Of a stretch of 64,000 bases of DNA, positions 1 through 11,492 are shown one piece after another. Below the pieces are notes generated by a model. It searched no databases. It was not told where the DNA came from and was given only the letters and a program-made list of their open reading frames with translations. The stretch covers positions 1 through 64,000 of the forward strand of contig JAOATL010000010.1 of assembly GCA_030158125.1 (NCBI GenBank). Reading direction: 5' to 3'. Made by a program: the position numbers and the translations under genes. The stretch's first letter is position 1, and each line of letters opens with the position of its first letter. This stretch comes from Limnohabitans sp. GTDB lineage: Bacteria; Pseudomonadota; Gammaproteobacteria; Burkholderiales; Burkholderiaceae_C.

Positions 1-51
<51 letters not shown>

Positions 52-94
52 TTTGTGATGCTTTTAAACATCCCTCGTTGGTGTCGAGAAATGG

Positions 95-124
95 ATTATA
101 GACAGATTTTTACGCGTTTTTCAA
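95..124 (-). promoter_or_regulatory. sigma-70 promoter of the tRNA-Ala gene
   Basis: On the minus strand a TATAAT -10 box (95-100) lies 18 nt after TTGAAA (119-124). The -35 box sits inside the last codons of gltX, and the -10 box is just past its stop. The near-consensus hexamers and about 44 nt to the mature tRNA 5' end suggest independent transcription of the tRNA rather than read-through only. Confidence 0.7.
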
Positions 125-1507
125 TCGTTCTAAAACTTTTTGCTTTTCGCACAAAGATAAGACCGCATCAAGGGAGGGAGTCTGTGCCGTGCCCATTACC
201 AAAACCCGCACGGGCATGGCCAACTGAGGCATTTTGAGGCTGTGCTCAGTGAGCACTTCTTTGATCACAGCCGCAATGCTGGCCTTGTCCCACGCGGCAG
301 TTGACAGCTTGTTGACCAAGGAGGCCAATGCGGGTTTCACGGCATCGGTCACGTGTTGAAGCTTTTCCTCGGCCTTGGGCGTGACGTCACCGTAAAACAC
401 AGCCACCCAATCTGCCAATGCGCACAAGGTGTCACAACGGTCTTTGAACAGGCCACAAATATCGGCCAAGCGCTCATCTGCCGCAATGCCGCGCTGCGCC
501 AAGATGGCACTGACCCAGTCGGCCAGTTTGGCATCGTCAGTGGCTTTTAAATGTTGCGCATTGACCCAACGCAATTTAGCATCGTCAAACTGCGCAGCGC
601 TGCGGCCCAAATGATCGAGGTCAAACCAATCCAAGAATTGCTGACGACTGAAAATTTCATCATCACCATGACTCCAACCCAAGCGTGCCAAATAATTCAC
701 CATGGCATCGGGCAAATAACCTTCATCGCGGTACTGCGTCACAGGTTTGGCGCCATTGCGTTTGCTCATCTTCTCACCCTGCTCGTTCAGCACAGTGGGC
801 AAATGGGCATACACGGGCACTTCTTTGCCCAAAGCTTTGAAAATGTTAATTTGACGGGGCGTATTGTTGACGTGGTCGTCGCCGCGAATCACGTGGGTGA
901 TTTGCATGTCAATGTCGTCCACCACCACACAGAAGTTGTAAGTGGGTGTGCCATCAGGGCGTGCAATGACCAAATCATCCAACTCTTGATTGCTGATTTC
1001 AATGCGGCCCTTGACCTTGTCATCCCACGCCACCACGCCCTCGAGTGGGTTTTTGAAACGCAAGACAGGCTTCACACCTTCTGGCACAGGCGGTAAGGTC
1101 TTGCCTGGCTCGGGTCGCCATGTACCGTCGTAGCGAGGCTTTTCTTTGGCTGCCATTTGTTTTTCACGCAGCGCATCCAACTCTTCAATGCTCATGTAAC
1201 AAGGGTAGACCTGGCCTGTGGTTTGTAATTCAGCCAGCACTTGCTTGTAGCGGTCCATGCGCTGCATTTGATAAAACGGTCCCTCGTCTGGGTTCATGCC
1301 CAGCCAAGCCATGCCTTCCAAAATCACATCGACGGAGGCCTGATTGGAGCGCTCTAAATCTGTGTCTTCGATGCGCAAAATGAATGTGCCGCCTTGCGAC
1401 TTGGCAAACGCCCAAGGGTACAAAGCCGAGCGAATGTTACCCAAGTGAATGAAGCCCGTGGGCGACGGCGCAAAACGAGTTCGCACCGGTTTATGTGTAG
1501 AAGTCAT
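110..1507 (-). CDS. gltX: glutamate--tRNA ligase
   Basis: Class I aminoacyl-tRNA synthetase (465 aa, normal length) that charges tRNA-Glu. The HIGH-type signature reads HLGN (residues 21-24) within [16 protein letters not shown], and the KMSKR loop is at 246-250. An RIEDTD stretch near 45-50 belongs to the glutamate/AMP pocket. In the region where E. coli GltX binds zinc only one Cys (C103) is visible, so the zinc site appears lost. It is the last gene of a minus-strand run, 17 nt after metZ, and is followed by tRNA-Ala. The ATG start at 1507 gives a normal N-terminus. Confidence 0.97.
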   Translation of the reverse strand: MTSTHKPVRTRFAPSPTGFIHLGNIRSALYPWAFAKSQGGTFILRIEDTDLERSNQASVDVILEGMAWLGMNPDEGPFYQMQRMDRYKQVLAELQTTGQVYPCYMSIEELDALREKQMAAKEKPRYDGTWRPEPGKTLPPVPEGVKPVLRFKNPLEGVVAWDDKVKGRIEISNQELDDLVIARPDGTPTYNFCVVVDDIDMQITHVIRGDDHVNNTPRQINIFKALGKEVPVYAHLPTVLNEQGEKMSKRNGAKPVTQYRDEGYLPDAMVNYLARLGWSHGDDEIFSRQQFLDWFDLDHLGRSAAQFDDAKLRWVNAQHLKATDDAKLADWVSAILAQRGIAADERLADICGLFKDRCDTLCALADWVAVFYGDVTPKAEEKLQHVTDAVKPALASLVNKLSTAAWDKASIAAVIKEVLTEHSLKMPQLAMPVRVLVMGTAQTPSLDAVLSLCEKQKVLERLKNA

Positions 1508-1524
1508 TGTGATTGTTTCCGAAA

Positions 1525-2736
1525 TTAAAGCGCTTGAAAGCCACGCGTGAAATCGGCCTTCAAGTCTTCCAAATGTTCAAGGCCAACGGCCACACGGATC
1601 AAGCCTTGCTGAATGCCGGCCACTTGTCGTTGCGCCTCGGACAATCGTCCATGCGAAGTGCTCGCTGGATGCGCCACCAAAGTTTTCACATCGCCTAAAT
1701 TGGTGCTAAGCGAGACCATGCGAGTGGCATTCATTAGTTTGAAAGCATTCTCACGACCTTGCTCTGGGGTATTGGCCTTCACTTCAAAAGACAACACGGC
1801 CCCACCCAAACCAGATTGTTGCTTCATGGCCAACGCATGTTGTGGATGACTTTTTAAACCGGGGTAGTAAACGCGCGCAACCTGCGGCTGCGCTTCCAAC
1901 CACTGTGCCAAGGCCAAGGCTTGCTGTGATTGTGCCTGCATGCGAATACTGAGCGTTTCCAAACCTTTTAAAACCACCCAGGCATTGAAAGGCGAAAGGG
2001 TCATGCCTGCGCTTCGCATGACGGTTCCAAAGACATCTTCAATGAGCGTTTTCGAGCCGCACAAGGCGCCGGCCATGACCCGCCCCTGCCCGTCTAAATA
2101 CTTGGTACCCGAATGCACCACCAAATCGGCCCCCATCGATAAGGGGCGCTGCAAAATGGGCGTTGCAAAACAGTTGTCAACCACCAACAAAGCATTGCCA
2201 GCGTGCGCGATATCGGCCAAGGCCTGTATGTCACAAACATCCGTTAAAGGATTGGTGGGCGTCTCGGCAAACAACAGGCGGGTGTTAGGCTGCATGGCTG
2301 CTTGCCACTCAGCCACATTGGTTTGTGACACATAACTGGTTTGCACGCCAAACTTGGCAAACTCACTGCCAATTAATTTGATGGTTGAACCAAATAAAGA
2401 ATGCGAGCAAATGACGTGGTCGCCACTTTTGAGCAAGCCCAAGCACATCAACAAAATAGCAGACATGCCAGTCGATGTGGCCACGCACGCCTCAGCGCCT
2501 TCCATCGCAGCCAAGCGCATTTCAAAACTGGTGACAGTTGGGTTGCCTAAGCGAGAGTAGGTGTAGCCCTCCTCTTCGCCTGCAAAACGACGTGCGGCAG
2601 TTTCCGCATCGGGTTGAACGTAGCCACTGGTTAAATACATCGCCTCAGAGTTTTCACCGTACTGACTGCGATCAACCGCAGCGCGCACGGCCAAAGTGTC
2701 AATGTGCAAATTTTCTGGCAAAGGATGTTGACTCAT
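1525..2736 (-). CDS. metZ: O-succinylhomoserine sulfhydrylase
   Basis: Cys/Met-metabolism PLP enzyme of 403 aa. The Schiff-base lysine is K212 in [12 protein letters not shown], the pyridine-nitrogen Asp is D187 in VVDNCF, and [10 protein letters not shown] lies at 58-67. The family makes homocysteine directly from an activated homoserine and sulfide. The overall match is to MetZ rather than MetB/MetC; substrate choice (succinyl versus acetyl) is inferred from resemblance. It lies downstream of purF, a common order in Burkholderiales, with a perfect 18-bp palindrome in the gap. The ribosome-binding site is weak (AAGACAGAC). Confidence 0.9.
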   Translation of the reverse strand: MSQHPLPENLHIDTLAVRAAVDRSQYGENSEAMYLTSGYVQPDAETAARRFAGEEEGYTYSRLGNPTVTSFEMRLAAMEGAEACVATSTGMSAILLMCLGLLKSGDHVICSHSLFGSTIKLIGSEFAKFGVQTSYVSQTNVAEWQAAMQPNTRLLFAETPTNPLTDVCDIQALADIAHAGNALLVVDNCFATPILQRPLSMGADLVVHSGTKYLDGQGRVMAGALCGSKTLIEDVFGTVMRSAGMTLSPFNAWVVLKGLETLSIRMQAQSQQALALAQWLEAQPQVARVYYPGLKSHPQHALAMKQQSGLGGAVLSFEVKANTPEQGRENAFKLMNATRMVSLSTNLGDVKTLVAHPASTSHGRLSEAQRQVAGIQQGLIRVAVGLEHLEDLKADFTRGFQAL

Positions 2737-2775
2737 GTCTGTCTTAATTGCTTGGCGGATTAAAAATTTTCAAGA

Positions 2776-2793
2776 TTCAAAAGTACTTTTGAA
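2776..2793. promoter_or_regulatory. 18-bp perfect palindrome between purF and metZ
   Basis: TTCAAAAGTACTTTTGAA is perfectly self-complementary and lies 40 nt upstream of the metZ ATG, just after the purF stop. It has no loop and no T-tract, so an operator is more likely than an intrinsic terminator. The half-sites are arranged opposite to the TGAA-N5-TTCA of E. coli MetR. The binding protein is unknown. Confidence 0.45.
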
Positions 2794-2799
2794 ATGGAC

Positions 2800-4320
2800 T
2801 TAACTGGCGTTGGGCAATGCCAAACGCGAGCGATCTGCGTCAGCTTCTGATTCATCTTGTTGCGAGGGACGATTTTCATTGAGGCGCGTAATGTCTTCCG
2901 CCGACACATCACCCGTCACGTAAACGCCATCAAAGCACGAAGCGTCAAACCCTTGAACCTTGGGGTAGCCAGGCAACACGGCATTTGCCACAGCAAGTTT
3001 CATGGCATCGACGTCTTGATAAATCAAAGCATCGCAATCAATCACTTGACGAATTTCATCGACCGTTCGGTTGTGGGCCACCAACTCATCTGAGGTCGGC
3101 ATGTCAATGCCATACACATTGGGGAATCGCACTGGCGGTGCAGCACTGGCCATGTAGACCTTGCGCGCGCCAGCTTCTCGGGCCATCTGGACAATTTCGC
3201 GACTGGTGGTGCCACGCACAATGGAATCGTCGACCAACAAAACATTGCGGCCTTTGAATTCACTGGCAATCACATTGAGTTTTTGACGCACAGATTTTTT
3301 ACGAACAGACTGCCCCGGCATGATGAAGGTGCGACCCACATATCGATTCTTCACAAAGCCTTCGCGGTATGGCAACCCCAGCAACTGTGCAAGTTGTGCT
3401 GCGCTAGGACGACTGGATTCTGGGATAGGAATTACCACATCAATGTCACTGGGCGGCACAGTAGAAATGACACGTTTGGCCAAGGTTTCGCCCAAATTCA
3501 AACGAGCCTGATACACCGAGATTCCATCCAAAGTGGAGTCTGGGCGCGCCAGATACACATATTCAAAAATGCAAGGATTCAAGTTGGGTGAGTCGGCACA
3601 TTGCTGGCTATGCAATTGCGTTTTCATGTCGATAAAGACCGCTTCACCTGGTGCAATATTGCGCTCAAATTGATGCAGAGTGCCTTCAAGTGCCACAGAC
3701 TCACTGGCCAACATGTAGGTGCCATCTTTGCCTTTGCCGATGCACAGTGGGCGAATGCCAAAAGGGTCGCGAAAGGCCAGCAAACCATGGCCTGCAATGA
3801 GTGCAATCACAGCATAAGAGCCCTTCACGCGGCGATGCACACCTTCAACGGCTTTGAACACATCGACAGGCGTCAGAGGCAACCCACGCGTGGTCTTCTC
3901 CAACTCATGTGCCAACACATTCAGCAAAACTTCCGAGTCGCTTTCAGTGTTGATGTGACGGTGATCGGTTGAAAACAGCTCCGCCTTCAGGGCTTTGGCA
4001 TTGGTTAGATTGCCGTTGTGGACCAAGACCAATCCAAATGGCGCATTCACATAAAAAGGTTGCGCCTCCTCCTCACTGAAAGCGTTACCCGCAGTGGGGT
4101 ATCGCACCTGACCCAAACCACAATTGCCTGGCAGTGAACGCATGTTGCGCGTTCTGAACACATCGCGCACCATGCCCTTGGCTTTGTGCATGTGAAACTT
4201 TCGGTCCATTTGCGTCACGATGCCTGCAGCATCTTGACCTCGATGCTGCAACAGCAGCAATGCGTCATAGATCAATTGGTTCACAGGTGCGTTGCTTGCA
4301 ACGCCAACAATTCCACACAT
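2800..4320 (-). CDS. purF: amidophosphoribosyltransferase
   Basis: First committed enzyme of purine synthesis: glutamine + PRPP to phosphoribosylamine. The 506-aa protein starts MCGIVGV, so Met removal exposes the catalytic N-terminal Cys without a propeptide, as in the E. coli type. RGQDAAGI and HNGNLTN of the glutaminase domain follow. The PRPP-binding loop [13 protein letters not shown] is at 360-372. The C-terminus ends in a polar tail. It is 12 nt downstream of cvpA, preserving the cvpA-purF pairing known from E. coli. Confidence 0.97.
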   Translation of the reverse strand: MCGIVGVASNAPVNQLIYDALLLLQHRGQDAAGIVTQMDRKFHMHKAKGMVRDVFRTRNMRSLPGNCGLGQVRYPTAGNAFSEEEAQPFYVNAPFGLVLVHNGNLTNAKALKAELFSTDHRHINTESDSEVLLNVLAHELEKTTRGLPLTPVDVFKAVEGVHRRVKGSYAVIALIAGHGLLAFRDPFGIRPLCIGKGKDGTYMLASESVALEGTLHQFERNIAPGEAVFIDMKTQLHSQQCADSPNLNPCIFEYVYLARPDSTLDGISVYQARLNLGETLAKRVISTVPPSDIDVVIPIPESSRPSAAQLAQLLGLPYREGFVKNRYVGRTFIMPGQSVRKKSVRQKLNVIASEFKGRNVLLVDDSIVRGTTSREIVQMAREAGARKVYMASAAPPVRFPNVYGIDMPTSDELVAHNRTVDEIRQVIDCDALIYQDVDAMKLAVANAVLPGYPKVQGFDASCFDGVYVTGDVSAEDITRLNENRPSQQDESEADADRSRLALPNAS

Positions 4321-4332
4321 AGGTCAATCCAT

Positions 4333-4821
4333 TCAGTCAGGCAAATAAGCCCCAAATTTTTCTGGCAACATGGGTTTCAAGCCCTTGAGCAACGTGATGA
4401 GCATGGGGCCGCCTTTGGACTCAAGCCACCAATCGCCTTCATGAAGCGCGGTCATTTGAACCACCACACTCAAGGCCAATAACAAAATCAAACCTCGAAA
4501 CAAGCCAAATACAGCACCTAAAACACGGTCGACCGGTCGGAGACCTACGGCGGAGATCAATCGCTTCATCAATGCAGAAACAAGACCTGCTGCAAACACA
4601 CTGCCAACAAAGACCAACACAAATGCAGCCGCATAGCGCAGCGTTTCACCAGAACTTTGCATGGGCAGTTTTTCAGCAACATCGGGTGCCAGCCATTGCG
4701 CCAACAAGAATGCGGCAAGCCATCCCATGAGTGATAAAACCTCGTAAACCAATCCCCGCAAAGCCCCAACCAGCATGGAAGCCGCAAGCAAAGCCAGAAG
4801 GATCCAATCGGTGGGGGACAT
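4333..4821 (-). CDS. cvpA: CvpA family inner-membrane protein
   Basis: 162-aa protein with about four hydrophobic segments, starting WILLALLAASMLVGALRGL, and a conserved DRVLGAVFGLFRGLI loop typical of CvpA/colicin V production proteins. The family is needed for colicin V export and envelope stress tolerance in enterobacteria; its molecular role is not settled. It sits between the SPOR gene and purF in the widely kept folC-dedD-cvpA-purF order. No clear Shine-Dalgarno is seen before ATG 4821, so translational coupling with the gene 13 nt upstream is possible. Confidence 0.9.
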   Translation of the reverse strand: MSPTDWILLALLAASMLVGALRGLVYEVLSLMGWLAAFLLAQWLAPDVAEKLPMQSSGETLRYAAAFVLVFVGSVFAAGLVSALMKRLISAVGLRPVDRVLGAVFGLFRGLILLLALSVVVQMTALHEGDWWLESKGGPMLITLLKGLKPMLPEKFGAYLPD

Positions 4822-4834
4822 GGGGGTGCGGTGC

Positions 4835-5662
4835 TTAGAGCTTCAAGACGGAGGTAGGCAAATTCAGTTTACGGATTTTTTCGGCCGCTTTATCGGCTTC
4901 TTCTTTGGTCGCAAACGGACCCACACGAACGCGGATGCGCTTACCTTCTTTGGTGTCTACTTCTTGGGTGTAAGTCTTTAAACCAGCATGCTCCAGTTTC
5001 GAGCGAGCTTCTCTGGCTTTGGCTGCGTCTGCAAATGCACCGACTTGCACCACTGAACGCACAGCATCAGAGGACTTGGCAACCTCTTTGCCATCCAGCA
5101 AGGCTTTGGCTTTTGCCGCATCCTTGGCGTCCGATTTGACATCCGACTTGACGTCCGCTTTTTTGCTTTCGGCTTTCACTTCGAGCTTCGCCTCGGGCTT
5201 GGGTTCAGGTTTGACCACTGTCTTCAGATCCACCTTCACTTCAGGCGTTGCGTCGGGCTTCGCACCCTTGGTCACAACTTCTTCGTGTGGATCCAAGGCC
5301 GCCACATTGGCCACGGTATTTTTGGCCGCAGGCAACGGCGCCTGAACAGCTGGAGCGGGCACAGCAACAGGACGCTCTTTGGATGCGACAGCATTGAGAT
5401 TGGCAACAGGCGCAGCCAAAGGGGTCGCTTGGTTTCGATCAGGGATAACGATGGGCGTGTCAATGGCCACTGGTCGAGGCTGGCTGTCAAATAGCAAAGG
5501 CAAGCCAACCACCGCGCCCAACACCAACACCACGGAGCCCATCAGACGGTGGCGAGCCCGCTTGCGAATGACCTCCACGCTTTCTGCGGGCGTGTTGGAA
5601 AGCGCGTCAGCGCCGGAATTGGCCGAATGACGACCAGGAAATCGAAGCTTGAAAAAAGCCAT
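4835..5662 (-). CDS. SPOR-domain membrane protein (DedD-like)
   Basis: 275-aa single-pass protein. A basic N-terminus precedes one transmembrane helix (LMGSVVLVLGAVVGLPLLF) at about residues 42-62. A long periplasmic linker rich in Pro, Ala, Lys and Glu follows, with repeated EVK/PEPKPEAK/DVKSD units. A C-terminal SPOR domain of about 75 residues begins VVQVGAFADAAKAREA. SPOR domains bind denuded peptidoglycan glycans at the division septum, so a cell-division role like DedD is inferred. ATG 5662 is preferred over the upstream in-frame TTG at 5677 that would overlap folC. It lies 11 nt after folC. Confidence 0.85.
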   Translation of the reverse strand: MAFFKLRFPGRHSANSGADALSNTPAESVEVIRKRARHRLMGSVVLVLGAVVGLPLLFDSQPRPVAIDTPIVIPDRNQATPLAAPVANLNAVASKERPVAVPAPAVQAPLPAAKNTVANVAALDPHEEVVTKGAKPDATPEVKVDLKTVVKPEPKPEAKLEVKAESKKADVKSDVKSDAKDAAKAKALLDGKEVAKSSDAVRSVVQVGAFADAAKAREARSKLEHAGLKTYTQEVDTKEGKRIRVRVGPFATKEEADKAAEKIRKLNLPTSVLKL

Positions 5663-5673
5663 GCGGAGGAGTC

Positions 5674-6963
5674 TCAATTACTCAGGTGTTTGGCTTGCAA
5701 CTTGGGGATGCCCTGCTGCAAAACGCCGCCCACCGTATAGAACGAACCAAAGACCAAGATTCTATCAGTGGGGTCGGCCGACAAAATAGCAGCGTCAAGT
5801 GCTTTTTGCGGGGTTTCATGCACACTGGCACGAACATCCTTACGGGTACTCATATTCGCCCATTCACTGTCCAATTGCTTCGCTGAACTGGCCCTTGGAA
5901 GGGGTAGATCGGTGAAATACCAAGCATCAACCAGCGGCAAGAGCTTCTTCAGCATGCTTGGCAAATCCTTGTCGGCCATGGCCCCAAACACGGCGTGGGT
6001 GGTGGGATAAAAGCCCATGGCATCGAGGTTGGCCGCCAAAGCTGCCACAGAATGGGGGTTGTGAGCCACATCTAAGACCAAAACCGGCTCGCCAGGCACA
6101 ATTTGAAAACGACCCGCCAGCTCGACCATGGCAAAACCATTGCGTATGGCCTGTGCAGTGACGGGCAACTGGGGGCGCATCACTTCCAACGCGGCCAGCA
6201 CGCCTGAGGCATTTAAAAGCTGATTGGCGCCTCGCAATGCCGGGTAAGCCAAGCCACTGTAGCGACGCCCTCTGCCTGCCCAAGACCATTGCAACTGATC
6301 GCCTGAAAAGTTGAAGTCTTTGCCCATCAGCCAAGCATCTGACCCCAGTCTTTGGGCATGTTGGACGATGCTTTCTGGCGGCACGGGGTCACTGATCACC
6401 ACAGGCTTGCCCGCGCGCATGATGCCGGCCTTCTCTAGACCGATGCTGTTCCGGTCAGACCCCAGCAAGGCCGTGTGGTCGAGATCGATGCTGGTGATGA
6501 TGGCGCAATCGGGGTCGATCACATTGACCGCGTCCAAACGACCACCCAAGCCCACCTCCAAAATCACCACATCTAATTTGGCATCCGCCATCATTTTCAA
6601 GATAGCCAGCGTACTGAATTCAAAATAAGTCAGGGTGGTGTCTTGTCGAGCAACCTCAACACATTCGAAGGCTGCCGCAAATTCCTCCGCTTTGGGCGAC
6701 TCCCCCACCAAGCGACAACGCTCCTCAAAATTGACCAGATGCGGGGACGTATAGACCCCCGTTTTGTAGCCTGCTTGAAGATAAATGGCCTCCAACATGG
6801 CGCATGTCGAGCCTTTGCCATTGGTGCCCGCCACAGTAATGACCGGACACTCCAGGCCCAACGCCATGCGCTGTGCCACTTGACGGACGCGCTCTAAGCC
6901 CATGTCAATGGCGTGGGGGTGCAGTTGCTCGCAATGGGCGAGCCATTCACTCAGTGTTTTCAT
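5674..6963 (-). CDS. folC: bifunctional dihydrofolate synthase / folylpolyglutamate synthase
   Basis: 429-aa Mur-ligase-like enzyme that adds glutamate to dihydropteroate and to folates. The ATP-binding loop GTNGKGST is at 46-53, followed by YTSPHLVNFEERC and EVGLGGRLDAVN, both typical of FolC. DVAHNPHS marks the C-terminal Mur-ligase domain. It is the first gene of the minus-strand run within this window and diverges from the ArsC-like gene. The accD/trp genes often found upstream in relatives are absent here. Confidence 0.96.
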   Translation of the reverse strand: MKTLSEWLAHCEQLHPHAIDMGLERVRQVAQRMALGLECPVITVAGTNGKGSTCAMLEAIYLQAGYKTGVYTSPHLVNFEERCRLVGESPKAEEFAAAFECVEVARQDTTLTYFEFSTLAILKMMADAKLDVVILEVGLGGRLDAVNVIDPDCAIITSIDLDHTALLGSDRNSIGLEKAGIMRAGKPVVISDPVPPESIVQHAQRLGSDAWLMGKDFNFSGDQLQWSWAGRGRRYSGLAYPALRGANQLLNASGVLAALEVMRPQLPVTAQAIRNGFAMVELAGRFQIVPGEPVLVLDVAHNPHSVAALAANLDAMGFYPTTHAVFGAMADKDLPSMLKKLLPLVDAWYFTDLPLPRASSAKQLDSEWANMSTRKDVRASVHETPQKALDAAILSADPTDRILVFGSFYTVGGVLQQGIPKLQAKHLSN

Positions 6964-7007
6964 AAGGATAAGATTGTCGCTGAGTCTGCATCCACTTAGT
7001 GAACATC

Positions 7008-7373
7008 ATGAAATACACCCGCATCACCCTTTACGGCATACCCAACTGCGACACCGTCAAAAAAGCCAGAATTTGGCTCACAGATCATGGCCATGCGTAT
7101 GAGTTTCATGATTTCAAGAAACAGGGCCTGCCTGAAACAGCACTCGACCACTGGATGAAAACGGTAGGCTGGGAAACTGTGGTCAATCGCAAAGGCACCA
7201 ACTGGCGCAAACTGAGCCCTGAAGAACAAGCAGGCGTTATCAGTGCCACATCGGCCAAGCCCTTTGTATTGGCCAACCCCAGCTTGGTCAAGCGGCCTGT
7301 CATTGAATGGCAAACAGCAAATGGCACACAAATCACAGTGGGTTATCAACCAGATCAGTGGCTGGCGCGTTAA
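7008..7373 (+). CDS. ArsC/Spx family protein (YffB-like)
   Basis: 121-aa thioredoxin-fold protein. The N-terminus ITLYGIPNCDTVKKARIWL carries the single Cys of the ArsC-like motif (CxxxxK, no second CxxC cysteine), and FHDFKK plus KRPVIEW are family landmarks. YffB-type proteins are related to arsenate reductase and bind glutathione in Pseudomonas; no ars genes are nearby, so arsenic detoxification is unlikely. An in-frame GTG at 6999 exists, but ATG 7008 fits the family start. Divergent from folC. Confidence 0.85.
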   Translation: MKYTRITLYGIPNCDTVKKARIWLTDHGHAYEFHDFKKQGLPETALDHWMKTVGWETVVNRKGTNWRKLSPEEQAGVISATSAKPFVLANPSLVKRPVIEWQTANGTQITVGYQPDQWLAR

Positions 7374-7477
7374 AGACTCATGGGCACTTCAATGCCTTTG
7401 GGTCGAGAACTTTACGCAGGCTTCACGGTACGGCGTTCAGCTCACCCTAAAATTGTGATCAGCCCTTATTTACAGAA

Positions 7478-7987
7478 ATGCACACCATGACTGCCCTCGT
7501 TTTCTCACCCCCCCGTTTCGCACTCGGCTTGGCAACTGGCTTGTTGGCCACACTCTCAATGTCCAGCGCAGTCCAAGCGCAAGAAGTCGGACAAGTCATC
7601 AGCCGCACACCGGTTTACCAACAAGTCACTGTGCCCAAACAAGTCTGCACACAGACCCAGGTCACAGCACCCGGCCAAACCTCAGGCGCAGGCGCAGCCA
7701 TGGGTGCCATTGCAGGTGGCGCCATCGGCAACGCCATCGGCAAGGGAGAAGGTCGTGCCATTGCCACCATGATTGGCGTGATTGGCGGGGCCATTGCTGG
7801 CGACAAAGTGGAAGGTCCTCAAGCCGCTCAAACCCAAACGCAACAAACTTGCACCACACAACAGGCCTACGAGAATCGCTTGGTAGGTTACAACGTGGTG
7901 TACGAATTTGCAGGCAAACAATACACCGTGCAGTGGCCCAAAGACCCCGGTCCCACCATTAAATTGCAGATCACACCTGTCAATTAA
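7478..7987 (+). CDS. glycine-zipper 2TM domain envelope protein
   Basis: 169-aa exported protein. An N-terminal signal peptide is likely cleaved after VQA (about residue 34). The middle holds a glycine-zipper pair, GAAMGAIAGGAIGNAIG and ATMIGVIGGAIAGDK, as in the Rickettsia 17-kDa antigen and SlyB group. The C-terminus YNVVYEFAGKQYTVQWPKDPG resembles other members from Burkholderiales. An outer-membrane location is plausible, but no lipobox Cys is seen. An alternative ATG at 7487 would shorten it by three residues; neither start has a strong ribosome-binding site. Confidence 0.85.
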   Translation: MHTMTALVFSPPRFALGLATGLLATLSMSSAVQAQEVGQVISRTPVYQQVTVPKQVCTQTQVTAPGQTSGAGAAMGAIAGGAIGNAIGKGEGRAIATMIGVIGGAIAGDKVEGPQAAQTQTQQTCTTQQAYENRLVGYNVVYEFAGKQYTVQWPKDPGPTIKLQITPVN

Positions 7988-8108
7988 GCCCGCTGAGGCT
8001 CAGTCGGCGGTCTGCACCAGGCTCGCAATCGCCTAAAATCTAGGGTTTCGTTCCACGCTTTACTGCCACCCTCAGGGGTTGCAACGGCACCCTACCTTAG
8101 ATTTCACC

Positions 8109-9784
<1,676 letters not shown>

Positions 9785-9813
9785 TCACAGCAGCAAGCAT
9801 CCTGCCGCCATGC

Positions 9814-9843
9814 AAAAGAGCCACGACAGTGGCTCTTTTTTTT
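9814..9843 (+). terminator. Rho-independent terminator of argG
   Basis: AAAAGAGCCAC and GTGGCTCTTTT form an 11-bp stem closed by a GACA loop, followed by an uninterrupted run of nine T. It lies 30 nt after the argG stop. The A-run on the left arm lets it also work for the convergent murB on the minus strand. Confidence 0.9.
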
Positions 9844-9858
9844 CGACTGGGCTTGGCG

Positions 9859-10899
9859 TTAAATCACCACAGGCTCAGGCTCTAGACGAATGCCAAATCG
9901 CTCGTAAACACTGGTCTGAATGGCTTTGGCCAAAGTCACCACTTCGCCGCCCGTTGCACCGCCGCGGTTGACCAACACCAATGCTTGCTTTTCATACACC
10001 GCGGCATTGCCCACGCTCTTGCCCTTCCATCCGCAGGCATCAATTAGCCAACCAGCAGCCAGTTTGATGGTGCCGTCTGGCATGGGGTAATGAACCACTT
10101 TGGGATCGCGCGCAATGATGTCGGCGCATTGCTCCGGCGTCACAGTGGGATTCTTGAAGAAGCTACCTGCGTTACCCAAGACTTTGGGATCGGGCAATTT
10201 TTGACGCCGAATAGCGCACACCCACTGGTAAATTTGCTGAGCGGACGGGTTTGAAATGCCAGTCTCGGTCATTTTTCTTTCCAAGTCCAAATAACCCAGC
10301 ACGGGCTTCCAAACTTTAGGCAAATAGAAGCGAACTCGCAGGATCAAAGCACGCCCGGCCAAGCCAATGCCATTGGGCCCGCTGCTGGCATGTTTGAACA
10401 CTGAGTCGCGATAGCCAAAGGCGCACTGCGCAGCATTCAAGCTGAAGACCTGGCCTGTGAGCAAATCGAGGGCATCTAAGGAATCGAAACGGTCCTGCAA
10501 CTCCACACCATAAGCGCCGATGTTCTGCACAGGGGAAGCCCCCACAGAGCCAGGAATCAGGGCCATGTTTTCCAACCCTGGCCAGCCTTGGTCCAATGTC
10601 CACGTGACAAATTCATGCCAGTTTTCACCGGCACCTGCCTCCACTGTCCAAGCCCTGTCCGTCTCGGACACCAAACGCTTGCCCATAATTTCCATTTTGA
10701 GCACACGCGGTTTGACGTCGCCCGTGAGCACAATGTTGCTGCCCCCGCCCAAAACACAATGTCCTTCAGGACAATTTTGCAAGTCTTTCTGCGCAGCCAC
10801 AGCATCTTCTTCAGAGCCAATGCGCACCAAAGAAAGGGCCTTGGCCACGATGCCAAAGCTGTTGTAGGACTGAAGGGGTACGTTTTGGGTCACGTTCAT
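9859..10899 (-). CDS. murB: UDP-N-acetylenolpyruvoylglucosamine reductase
   Basis: 346-aa FAD enzyme that reduces enolpyruvyl-UDP-GlcNAc to UDP-MurNAc in peptidoglycan synthesis. The FAD-binding loop CVLGGGSNIVL is at 48-58, QNIGAYGVE at 125-133, the catalytic serine S246 in NAGSFFKNP, and the C-terminal acid in LEPEPVVI (E340/E342). Layout matches the type I E. coli enzyme. The reading frame extends 393 nt further upstream, but that part is antisense to yajQ; ATG 10899 gives the correct N-terminus. Divergent from yajQ with a 40-nt gap. Confidence 0.96.
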   Translation of the reverse strand: MNVTQNVPLQSYNSFGIVAKALSLVRIGSEEDAVAAQKDLQNCPEGHCVLGGGSNIVLTGDVKPRVLKMEIMGKRLVSETDRAWTVEAGAGENWHEFVTWTLDQGWPGLENMALIPGSVGASPVQNIGAYGVELQDRFDSLDALDLLTGQVFSLNAAQCAFGYRDSVFKHASSGPNGIGLAGRALILRVRFYLPKVWKPVLGYLDLERKMTETGISNPSAQQIYQWVCAIRRQKLPDPKVLGNAGSFFKNPTVTPEQCADIIARDPKVVHYPMPDGTIKLAAGWLIDACGWKGKSVGNAAVYEKQALVLVNRGGATGGEVVTLAKAIQTSVYERFGIRLEPEPVVI

Positions 10900-10939
10900 G
10901 GGAGAATTGTCGCATTCTCTTACTTGATTATTGAATCTC

Positions 10940-11425
10940 ATGCCATCTTTTGACACCGTTTGCGAACCTAACCTGGTTGAAGTAAAAAATGCGGTTGACA
11001 CCACCGCCAAGGAAATTGCCACCCGCTTTGACTTCAAAGGCACATCAGCAGCCATTGAATTGAAAGACAAAGAAATTACCTTGTTCGGCGATGCCGATTT
11101 CCAGCTCACCCAAATTGATGAAGTGCTGCTGAACAAAATGGCCAAGCGCGGCGTCGATGTGCGTTTCCTCGACAAAGGCGATGTGCAAAAAATGGGCGGC
11201 GATAAAGTCAAGCAAGTCTTGAAGGTGCGCAATGGCATTGCCACCGAAGACAGCAAAAAAATCCAAAAAGCACTGAAAGAAAGCAAACTCAAAGTGCAAG
11301 CCTCTATTCAAGGTGATGCCGTGCGCGTGACGGGGGCCAAACGCGATGATTTGCAGGCTGCCATGGCTTTGCTGAAAAAAGACATCACCGAAATTCCGAT
11401 CAGTTTCAACAACTTCCGTGACTGA
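10940..11425 (+). CDS. YajQ family nucleotide-binding protein
   Basis: 161-aa member of the YajQ family, with [20 protein letters not shown] at the N-terminus, the RFDFKGT motif near 32-38, and a basic C-terminal half ending PISFNNFRD. Relatives in Xanthomonas bind cyclic-di-GMP; E. coli YajQ binds nucleic acid and nucleotides. Which applies here cannot be told. ATG 10940 is the family start, not TTG 10931. A clear terminator follows directly after the stop. Confidence 0.93.
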   Translation: MPSFDTVCEPNLVEVKNAVDTTAKEIATRFDFKGTSAAIELKDKEITLFGDADFQLTQIDEVLLNKMAKRGVDVRFLDKGDVQKMGGDKVKQVLKVRNGIATEDSKKIQKALKESKLKVQASIQGDAVRVTGAKRDDLQAAMALLKKDITEIPISFNNFRD

Positions 11426-11426
11426 T

Positions 11427-11464
11427 AAAAAAAGCGCCAAGGCAAACACCTTGGCGCTTTTTTC
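11427..11464. terminator. bidirectional terminator between yajQ and plsY
   Basis: AAAGCGCCAAGG (11431-11442) pairs perfectly with CCTTGGCGCTTT (11449-11460) around a CAAACA loop. It is flanked by an A-run on the left and a T-run on the right, so it can end yajQ (plus) and plsY (minus, stop at 11493). Confidence 0.92.
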
Positions 11465-11492
11465 ATGGCGCAACTGCGCCAGATTCGGGGTC

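Noticed and set aside
551..1096. 181-aa open frame on the plus strand inside gltX
   Set aside because: Antisense shadow of a well-conserved essential gene; no recognisable domain or ribosome-binding site.
10900..11292. Upstream extension of the murB reading frame by about 130 codons
   Set aside because: It lies antisense to yajQ, has low-complexity Ser/Leu content and no MurB homology; the family start is at 10899.
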